Shown here one piece after another: positions 57,843 to 64,000 of a stretch of 64,000 nt of DNA. The notes beneath the pieces are model-generated. The model was not told the DNA's origin. It searched no databases and saw only the letters and a list, made by a program, of their open reading frames with translations. The translations under genes were made by a program, and so were the position numbers. Every line of letters starts with the position of its first letter. Position 1 is the stretch's first letter. Source of the stretch: Streptomyces caelestis (GTDB lineage: Bacteria > Actinomycetota > Actinomycetes > Streptomycetales > Streptomycetaceae); the NCBI RefSeq assembly GCF_014205255.1, contig NZ_JACHNE010000001.1, positions 4,216,001-4,280,000 of the forward strand. Direction: 5' to 3'.

Positions 57843-58274
57843 TCAGCAAACCTCAGAGGAGGCGGCAGGGAAGCCCTCACCGTTGATCAAGAGCTGACCC
57901 ACGGCATATGTGCACTGACTTGCCGTGTTGGCGCCGTTGCTCCACACCTCGTACGTCGGGCGGGCCTTGGCGACCCCACCGTGCCGGTCGCCGTCACGCG
58001 TCACGACTGCCGTGTACACGCTCGACCAGGCATTGTCCCTGAACGACTCCCACACCCAGACGTAGCTGTAGTTCTTGCCACACCCGTAGTACTGCTTCAC
58101 TGATGCTGCAGTGACTCCTCCCGCCTTGATGTAACCGGTCGCGCCGATCTGCGAGACGCTGGAACAGCCCGGCGGTGTCGCTGCCGCCGCAGGGCCGGCG
58201 CTGATCAGCGTGGCCGAGGCAGCGGCTGCCACGGCGGTCATAATGGTCGTTATGCGTCGCACGTTCCCCCACAT
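57843..58274 (-). CDS. Small secreted Cys-containing protein
   Basis: A 143-residue protein with a signal peptide (IMTAVAAAASATLISAGPAAAA) and a mature part of about 105 residues: CSSVSQIGATGYIKAGGVTA, KQYYGCGKNYSYVWVWESFR, ASQCTYAVGQLLING and a C-terminal Cys. Four cysteines suggest two disulfides. No family recognised. Codon use is less GC-biased than its neighbours, so transfer is possible. ATG start; a GTG four codons later has GGGGGA just upstream. It sits between two tRNA genes. Confidence 0.7.
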   Translation of the reverse strand: MWGNVRRITTIMTAVAAAASATLISAGPAAAATPPGCSSVSQIGATGYIKAGGVTAASVKQYYGCGKNYSYVWVWESFRDNAWSSVYTAVVTRDGDRHGGVAKARPTYEVWSNGANTASQCTYAVGQLLINGEGFPAASSEVC

Positions 58275-58508
58275 TCGAATGCTCGATGGAGTGCGATTCC
58301 ATCGAAGATGGCGAACCAAGGAAAGAGCGGTAATGCGGAGCAAATTCAGGCATCCAGTGCAAGTGACCCTGTGATATGGCTCACTTCTTGAAGAATCGAA
58401 GGGCCCGGCCTGCTGATAACGGCCGTTTACTCGAGACGGCACGGCCTGGAGGCTTTCTACGGCCATGTAGGCGATGGTCTTCAGAAGGCCCCGAAAACCT
58501 GACGGAAA

Positions 58509-58549
58509 AGCTCAGGGAGTCCGGAACGTCATGCCGGACTCCCTGAGCT
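58509..58549 (-). terminator. Terminator after tRNA-Ser(GCU)
   Basis: A 16-bp perfect stem (58509-58524 with 58534-58549) with a 9-nt loop, just past the tRNA 3' end. Confidence 0.85.
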
Positions 58550-58553
58550 GAGG

Positions 58554-58644
58554 CGGAGGCGGAGGGATTTGAACCCTCGATGGGCTTTAAGACCCAAACC
58601 GCATTAGCAGTGCGGCGCCATAGACCGGACTAGGCGACGCCTCC
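58554..58644 (-). tRNA. tRNA-Ser (anticodon GCU)
   Basis: A class II tRNA on the minus strand: acceptor GGAGGCG pairs with CGCCTCC, anticodon loop CTGCTAA gives GCT (complement 58606-58608), long variable arm, T loop TTCAAAT, discriminator G. CCA is not encoded (CC then T). Confidence 0.95.
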
Positions 58645-58878
58645 ATGCACATCCTCCCGCGCGAGCGCGAGTCGGTGCGTGCCGATGATGACACAGTCGA
58701 GCGTGCTGTCACCAATCGACCCCCACGGTACTAGGCGGGAAGGGCGCAGGGCAAAGGCCTTGTCCGGGCGGTACCGAGGGGGGTGCGCCGGCGTGTGGGG
58801 TGGCGCGGTGTGCGGTGGAGTCGTGCGGCGCATCAAACCGGCGCGCAACGTACCGGGCCGCGCCGCGTTAGTCAGGTC

Positions 58879-59433
58879 ATGTCGATCTCGCATGCCATTC
58901 GCCGGGGTGACCCCGGAAACGCGTCCCGGACCTTCGAGGCCTCCCGGACCACCGCTCCTTCCGGTCTGCGGCGGCTCGTCGTCGGTGCCGCCGCCTCGGT
59001 CGCCGCCTTCGGGTCGCTGGCCGCGGTCTCTCCGGCCGCGTACGCCCAGGCCTTCCCGCCCCCGGCCGGGCTCGACGGCGGCCAGGGCCCGGCCCGGGAC
59101 CATCTCACCGTCACCGTGCGGAACGCGGGCGGTGAGGTCGATGGGACGTATGAGTTGTACTGCGGGCCCAATGGTGGCAGTCATCCCGACCCGGACGGGG
59201 CCTGTGCCGCCCTGGAGCGGGACACCCGGTGGGGGAAGGACGTCTTCGCACCCGCCCCGGAGGGCGGCTTCTGCACCATGCAGTACGGCGGGCCGGCCAC
59301 CGCGCACGTCACCGGCACCTGGGCCGGACGGCCCGTCGACGCCACGTACGACCGCCGGGACGGCTGCGGGATCGCCCGCTGGGACCGGCTCGTGCCGCTG
59401 CTGCCGGACATGGGCTCCGAGAAGCACCCCTGA
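58879..59433 (+). CDS. Subtilisin-inhibitor-like (SSI) protease inhibitor
   Basis: A 184-residue secreted inhibitor. The signal region (GLRRLVVGAAASVAAFGSLA, cleavage near AYAQA) precedes an SSI domain with its four cysteines: YELYCGPNGG, DGACAALE, GGFCTMQYGG and DGCGIARWDRL. The reactive loop reads CTMQ, so P1 is probably Met and P1' Gln, like the Met P1 of classical SSI. Such inhibitors control extracellular subtilisin and trypsin-like proteases during development. ATG start; a frame upstream is open but unlike a signal peptide. Confidence 0.92.
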   Translation: MSISHAIRRGDPGNASRTFEASRTTAPSGLRRLVVGAAASVAAFGSLAAVSPAAYAQAFPPPAGLDGGQGPARDHLTVTVRNAGGEVDGTYELYCGPNGGSHPDPDGACAALERDTRWGKDVFAPAPEGGFCTMQYGGPATAHVTGTWAGRPVDATYDRRDGCGIARWDRLVPLLPDMGSEKHP

Positions 59434-59781
59434 GGGAGCCCGTGGTGGTCGCCTGGCGGTTCCGTTCCGGGGTTCCCGTGGCGGCACGCTCGCGCGCCTG
59501 TCCGGCCACCTCAGGCCCTCATCCGGCCACCCGGGCGAAAAGGTACAGAAACGCTGTCCTCGTAAAGGTCCCGCGAAGGTCCCGCGACGTCGTTGCAGGA
59601 GGGCGGGCGTTTCCGGTTACTCGGTCAACAGTTCGGGGTCACTTCCTCGTGCGACCTCGCTCTCATCCGGCGTCGCGAGCGCAACCGCAGCCCTTAGACT
59701 CCCTCGCGTGACACGCCGCGGGACGGTTGGCAAGATGGCCCGAGCGGTCGGCAAGGTGCGGTAACAGGGAGGAAGCGTCTC
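59434..59781. other. Intergenic region before the large sensor gene
   Basis: About 350 bp without a gene. It contains two 11-bp direct copies of AAGGTCCCGCG (59565 and 59576) and, about 90 bp before the sensor start, CCTTAGACTCCC, which looks like a -10 region. No SSI terminator hairpin was recognised. Confidence 0.45.
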
Positions 59782-62700
59782 GTGAGCAGCAGGCCATCCC
59801 GAGGCGCTGCTCGCCTCGCAGCCATACTGGACGCTCTTCCCGACGCATTGGTGCTGGTCAATGCCAACGGGACGGTCGTCAACGCCAACACCATCGCCCT
59901 GGAGGCCTTCGAGACGCCGGGCACCGCTCTGGTGGGGCGCGGGCTGCTCGATCTGCTGCCGCAGTTCGACTCCAAGCTCATCCCGGGGTCCATGCGGCGG
60001 CCGGAGCACCTCGATCCGCATGCCCGGACCAAGCCGACCCGGATGATCGCGCGCAGGACGGACGGAACCGAGTTCCCCGTCGAGGTCACCAGCGCGAATC
60101 TGGAGAACGGGCAGCAGGCCTACGACGGTTACGGCTACACCAGCGACGAGCTGCTCATGCTCGTCGTGCGGGACCTGTCCGGCACCGTGGACACCGAGGC
60201 CGAGCTGGCGCGGTCGCAGCGGCAGACCGAGATGATTCTGCGGGCCGCGGCCGAGGGCGTCGTCGGGACCGACACCGACGGGCGGATCGTGCTCGTCAAT
60301 CCGGCCGCCGCTCAGATACTGGGTTACCGGGCCAGTGACCTCGGCGGGCGTGAGCTGCACACGCTCGTGCTGCACTCGCGTGCCGACGGGTCGCCCTTCC
60401 CGTACGAGGAGTCGGCGCTCGCCGACACCCTGCGCTCCGGGCGCAAGCACCGGGTGCGCGGGCAGGTGCTGTACGCCAAGAACGGCGGCAAGGTGCCGGT
60501 CGATCTGACGACCGCGCCCGTGCGCGACGGCGAGCAGCTCGTCGGCGCCGTGATGACCTTCACCGACCGGCGGCCCTACGACGCCGTCGTCGAGGAGAAG
60601 GAGGCGGCGCTCAAGCGCCACGAGGAAGAGCTGGAGCGGATCGCCGAGGAGCACGCCTCCGAGCTGACCGCGCTGCGCCAGCAGCACGTCACCGAGCTGG
60701 AGGAGCTGCGCGAGCGGCACGCCGAGGAACTCGGCGCGAACGAGGAGCGGTACGCCGCCCTCGGGGAGCGGGAGAAGGACCGGTACGAGGCGCTCGCCGC
60801 GCGGCACGAGCAGCTGCTGACCCTGCTCGGGCGGTCGCTGCGCGGGCCGCTGGAGGAGCTGCGGCACGAGCTGGCCGCGCTGGCCGCGGACGACGCCGGG
60901 CAGCTGTGGCCCGAGGCCAACCAGGTGCTGCACCACCTGTCCGCCGGGTATTCGCGCATCACGACGCTCATCGACAACGTCCTCGGCTATCAGCGGCTCG
61001 ACACGGGCAGCGAGGGCATCTCCCGTACGAAGGTGATGCTGGACGCCGTCGTCGCCGCCGGTGTCGACGGGGCCGTCGAGCTCATCGGGCCCGGGCGGGT
61101 GCAGTTCGCCGTGCACGCGCCGCCCATCGAGGCCGAGGTCGATCCCAGGCTGCTCGCGACCGCCCTCGCGCATCTGGTCGCGGACGTGGCGGGGGTCGAC
61201 GCGACCGGCAACACGCCCGTGTCGGCGGGCGGCTACATGGACAACACCGTCGTGGTAGCGGCGGCCCAGCGCGGCGAGGTCGTACGCATCGAGGTGCGAG
61301 GACCGTACGCCGGCGGCGACACCGTGCACGAGCCCATCGTCCGCGGGATCGTCCGGGCTCACGGTGGCGTGCTCCAGACGCATGAAGTGCCGGGGATGAG
61401 CGGTAGCGCGTACGTCCTCGAAGTGCCGATCGGGGGCGGGGCCGGGGCCGTCGCCGCGGATGCCGCCGCTCAGGCGGTGGACGAGGGGCTGCCCGAGGGT
61501 GAGCAGGCCTCCGGTGAGCAGACTTCCGGTGGAGGGCGGCGCCGGGCGCGGCGGGCCAATACCGACGCGTTCCTGGACGGTGACGTTCCGGCTGACGGCG
61601 ACGTGGCCGGCGAGGCCGATGGGTCCGGTGCCGAGGGGGCCGTGCCCACCGGGCGGCGCCGGAGGCGGGCCGCCGGGGAACCGGCTGCCCTTCCCGCGCA
61701 GGCTTCCGGTGAGGGTACGGCCGTGTCGGGCGGTACCGGGCGGCGGCGGCGTGCGGCCGAGGACGCCGGGGCTCCTGCGGCCCTGCCCGTCGGGGGTGCC
61801 GTCCAGGGTGTCGCCGAAGGAGCCGTCGTCACGGCCGCCGAGCATGCGGCGGGGACCGCCGCCTCGGGTACGGGGCTGGGCGGGACCGTTCCGCCGCAGG
61901 GCGTGCCCGCGCCCTCCGGGCGGCGGGCCCGGCCGGAAGCCGGCGAGCAGCACGCGCTGCCGCCGGCACTGCCCGCGGCGTCCGGCGAGGCCGCCGGGGG
62001 CTCCGCCGACGCGGCCCAGGGTCAGGCCCAGGCCTCGCAGCCGACCGGGCGTCGGCGGCGGGCGCTGGCTGCCGCCGCCGAGCGGGCGGCAGCGCAGGAG
62101 GCGGCGGGGCCGCGTCCGGTGTTCGCTCTGCCGCCGGCCGAGGCGGATCAGGCCCCGGCTGGACCGGCTGAACCTGCCGACCAGGGGCAGCAGGTCGCGC
62201 CGGGTGGTGTGCCCGGTCAGGGGCAGGTGCCGGGTCAGGGGCACGGAGTCGTGGCGGTTCCCGGTCCGGCCGCCGTCGGTGACGGGGCTGCCGAGGAGGG
62301 ACGGCACGATGCCGTCCCGCACGACCAGTCCGCCGATCACACCCCGCCTCAGCCGCATCCCACGAGTGCGCCGACCGGGCGTCGGCGGCGGGCCGTTGCG
62401 GCTCAGCCGGCCGACGGGGCCGGAGCGCAGGTGCCCGGTACGGCTGGTGCCGGGGCTGGTTCGCAGGGGATTCCCGCGCAGCAGGACGTCACCGGGCAGG
62501 TTCCGGCGGGCCAGACCGGTCCGGGGCAGGGCGCCCCGGGGCAGGGTGTGCCCGTCCAGGCCGGGGTGACTGCCGGGCAGGTCGCGCCCGGTACGGCCGT
62601 GCCGCCGCAGGGCGTGGCGGTTCCGGCGCAGGGGAACGCAGCTCACCCGAACCCGCAGGGCAACGCCGTTCCCCCCCAGGGGGACGTCCCGCACGTGAAC

Positions 62701-64000
62701 GTCCCTCAGCCGCAGGGCACCGCAGTCCCGCCCCAGGGGGTCGCCGCGGCACCGCAGGGCGTCGCCGTACCCCCGCAGGGCGTGTCCGTCCCCGCCCCGG
62801 GCGGTCTCGGGCACAGCGTGCAGGCGGCCCTCCCGAGTCAGGCGCTCCAGCCTGCCTCCCTGAATCAGCCACACGGCGCCCAGCCCCTGCCGCAGCAGGG
62901 CATCGCCGCACCGCAGCAGCAGCCCTCCACCGGTCAGCCGCTCCCCGCCGAGGCCTCCCCCGGGCAAGACACCCCGGCCCGGGGAACGCCTGCTCCGGGC
63001 ACCCCGGCCCAGGGCACCGCCACCCCCGAAGTCCCGTCCCCGGCCCAAGGCACCCCCGCCACCCAGTCACAGCCCTGGCCCGCCGCCGACGACAGCACGG
63101 GGGCCGGTACCGCCGTGCCTCCGACCGGCGCGGCACAGTCCGTACCTCCCAACGGCACCGCCCGCCCCGCGCCCCCGAACGGCACCCCCGCGGCCCAGGT
63201 CCCGCCCCCGGGCACCCCGTTGCCCCCGGAGGGCGCGGCGCAGGCGCGACGGGCGGCTCAGCCGTTGCCCTCGGAGGCCGCCGCACTCGTCGACCCGAAC
63301 TCCACGCAGGGGCGGGCGATCAGCGTGCGGACGCTGGGGCAGGGCGTGCCGTTCAACCGGCAGGCGGCCCACGTGCAGCAGCCGTCAGGGGCGCCCGTCG
63401 GGCGTCCCCCGGCCGCTTCCGCGCCCCAGCCCTCGGCGACGCCGCCCCCGCACCAGCCGGGCGGATCGGGCCGGCGCCGCAAGCTCGGCACGCCGCCCGA
63501 CCCGGCCACGCGGACGGAACAGGCCGGTCGGAGCGAACAGATCTCCCGCCAGGAGACGGCGCCGCGTCCGGAGCAGGCCGCGCGCCCGCACCCGACGGCC
63601 GAGCCGACGCCCGCGCAGGGCACCGCCTCGGTCCCCGCGCCCGTCGCGGCACAGCCGTCCCTCGCCGGACAGTCGCGGCTCGCGCAGATGACCGAGGGTG
63701 GTGGACGGTCGTACGCCATAGGCGCGCCGGACGAGAACGCCGCCGAGGGGCCGGAGCCGCTGGACGGGCCCGGTGGTGCCGTGGAGGTGGCCGATCCGCC
63801 GCTGCCGCAGCCGATGGACGACGAGTTGCCGCCGGAGCCGTTGGACAACCCGCGGCGGCTGCTGGTGTGGCCCGCGCCGGACGTCAGCACCTCGCAGGCG
63901 CTGAGCGACCGCGGCTACCGGCCCGTGATCGTGAACTCGCGCGAGGAGGTCGACGCGCAGATCGCGGCCTTCCCGGCGGCACTGTTCGTCGACCCGCTGA
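59782..64000 (+). CDS. Large PAS-PAS-histidine-kinase-like protein, degenerate kinase core (3' end outside window)
   Basis: At least 1406 residues, running off the right edge. GTG start with GGGAGGA upstream. Order: PAS (about 10-110), PAS (about 150-260; TEMILRAAAEGVVGTDTDG), coiled coil (about 270-345), a HisKA-like helix LLTLLGRSLRGPLEELRHEL where Arg351 stands in the place of the phospho-acceptor His, a reduced HATPase (about 420-550), then over 800 residues of Pro/Gln/Gly-rich linker holding seven Arg clusters such as TGRRRRA. From about residue 1358 (RRLLVWPAPDVSTSQALSDR) a receiver-like domain begins. It probably acts as a scaffold or pseudokinase. Confidence 0.85.
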   Translation, partial: MSSRPSRGAARLAAILDALPDALVLVNANGTVVNANTIALEAFETPGTALVGRGLLDLLPQFDSKLIPGSMRRPEHLDPHARTKPTRMIARRTDGTEFPVEVTSANLENGQQAYDGYGYTSDELLMLVVRDLSGTVDTEAELARSQRQTEMILRAAAEGVVGTDTDGRIVLVNPAAAQILGYRASDLGGRELHTLVLHSRADGSPFPYEESALADTLRSGRKHRVRGQVLYAKNGGKVPVDLTTAPVRDGEQLVGAVMTFTDRRPYDAVVEEKEAALKRHEEELERIAEEHASELTALRQQHVTELEELRERHAEELGANEERYAALGEREKDRYEALAARHEQLLTLLGRSLRGPLEELRHELAALAADDAGQLWPEANQVLHHLSAGYSRITTLIDNVLGYQRLDTGSEGISRTKVMLDAVVAAGVDGAVELIGPGRVQFAVHAPPIEAEVDPRLLATALAHLVADVAGVDATGNTPVSAGGYMDNTVVVAAAQRGEVVRIEVRGPYAGGDTVHEPIVRGIVRAHGGVLQTHEVPGMSGSAYVLEVPIGGGAGAVAADAAAQAVDEGLPEGEQASGEQTSGGGRRRARRANTDAFLDGDVPADGDVAGEADGSGAEGAVPTGRRRRRAAGEPAALPAQASGEGTAVSGGTGRRRRAAEDAGAPAALPVGGAVQGVAEGAVVTAAEHAAGTAASGTGLGGTVPPQGVPAPSGRRARPEAGEQHALPPALPAASGEAAGGSADAAQGQAQASQPTGRRRRALAAAAERAAAQEAAGPRPVFALPPAEADQAPAGPAEPADQGQQVAPGGVPGQGQVPGQGHGVVAVPGPAAVGDGAAEEGRHDAVPHDQSADHTPPQPHPTSAPTGRRRRAVAAQPADGAGAQVPGTAGAGAGSQGIPAQQDVTGQVPAGQTGPGQGAPGQGVPVQAGVTAGQVAPGTAVPPQGVAVPAQGNAAHPNPQGNAVPPQGDVPHVNVPQPQGTAVPPQGVAAAPQGVAVPPQGVSVPAPGGLGHSVQAALPSQALQPASLNQPHGAQPLPQQGIAAPQQQPSTGQPLPAEASPGQDTPARGTPAPGTPAQGTATPEVPSPAQGTPATQSQPWPAADDSTGAGTAVPPTGAAQSVPPNGTARPAPPNGTPAAQVPPPGTPLPPEGAAQARRAAQPLPSEAAALVDPNSTQGRAISVRTLGQGVPFNRQAAHVQQPSGAPVGRPPAASAPQPSATPPPHQPGGSGRRRKLGTPPDPATRTEQAGRSEQISRQETAPRPEQAARPHPTAEPTPAQGTASVPAPVAAQPSLAGQSRLAQMTEGGGRSYAIGAPDENAAEGPEPLDGPGGAVEVADPPLPQPMDDELPPEPLDNPRRLLVWPAPDVSTSQALSDRGYRPVIVNSREEVDAQIAAFPAALFVDPL

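Noticed and set aside
57481..58644. Integrated element between tRNA-Arg and tRNA-Ser
   Set aside because: Only one small gene lies between; no integrase and no att-like duplication of either tRNA end was seen.
59617..63048. A minus-strand open frame of over 1100 codons opposite the large sensor gene
   Set aside because: The plus strand has PAS domains, a ribosome site and a coherent frame to the edge of the window; the minus frame is low-complexity Gly/Arg/Leu sequence.

Overview
The window is chromosomal DNA of a Streptomyces: very high GC, strong third-position GC bias, frequent GTG starts and many 4-bp ATGA/GTGA gene overlaps. It carries the adjacent sporulation sigma factor pair sigN-sigF, ANTAR regulators, SpoIIE-type phosphatases and the dispersed palindromic repeats typical of the genus. 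The core gene order (purC, purD, dnaX with SRP RNA, tRNAs, upp, tadA, sigN-sigF) resembles the central chromosome of S. coelicolor. The species cannot be named from the sequence alone.

Layout. 1-1.5 kb: end of a NarL-type two-component pair, then tRNA-Gly. 1.5-10.7 kb: mostly minus-strand housekeeping, with purC, a dimethylformamidase-like enzyme, a large membrane protein with a 7-residue repeat, purD, dnaX and SRP RNA. A 19-bp tandem repeat separates purD and dnaX. tRNA-Ser(GGA) follows. 10.8-16.4 kb: a compact arsenic/heavy-metal island (arsC; arsR-acr3; second arsR; arsO; arsI/cadI; CDF exporter; cmtR), several products of which carry vicinal cysteines. 16.4-23.1 kb: a MSMEG_6728-family protein, a DUF4383 protein, a PAS-PAS-GAF-PP2C-ATPase SpoIIE protein, a DUF72 protein and a CopC-CopD fusion. 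23.1-27.2 kb: an iron-regulated divergent unit, in which an iron box separates penicillin amidase-GNAT-cupin from a siderophore-interacting protein.

27.2-33.9 kb: HhH-GPD glycosylase, DUF308 membrane protein, small ORFs, a LytR_C protein, upp, the TadA-associated protein with tadA, tRNA-Ser(CGA), and a small membrane protein coupled to a Dabb protein. 34-36.2 kb: sigN and sigF. 36.5-41 kb: MarR regulator, an MFS exporter fused to three beta-sandwich domains, and a YceI protein with the same kind of domain. 41-45.9 kb: two GAF-ANTAR proteins, STAS, PPOX, TetR and a DHA2 exporter. 45.9-51.9 kb: a response regulator, histidine kinase, GT2-GtrA and ArnT-like operon. 52-52.3 kb: a degenerate minisatellite, then DUF2797, a membrane protein and MarR. 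54.3-56 kb: a gene graveyard (GYD remnant, DUF5819 and HTTM pseudogenes) beside an intact GYD gene. 56-59.4 kb: PP2C phosphatase, tRNA-Arg, a secreted Cys protein, tRNA-Ser(GCU) and an SSI inhibitor. 59.8 kb to the end: the 5' part of a very large PAS/histidine-kinase-like protein that runs off the window and seems to have lost the phospho-acceptor histidine.

Most regulators sit next to what they probably control: ArsR/CmtR with metal detoxification, the iron box with siderophore functions, MarR/TetR with exporters, and the two-component pair with envelope glycosyltransferases. Those links are inferred from gene order and operators.
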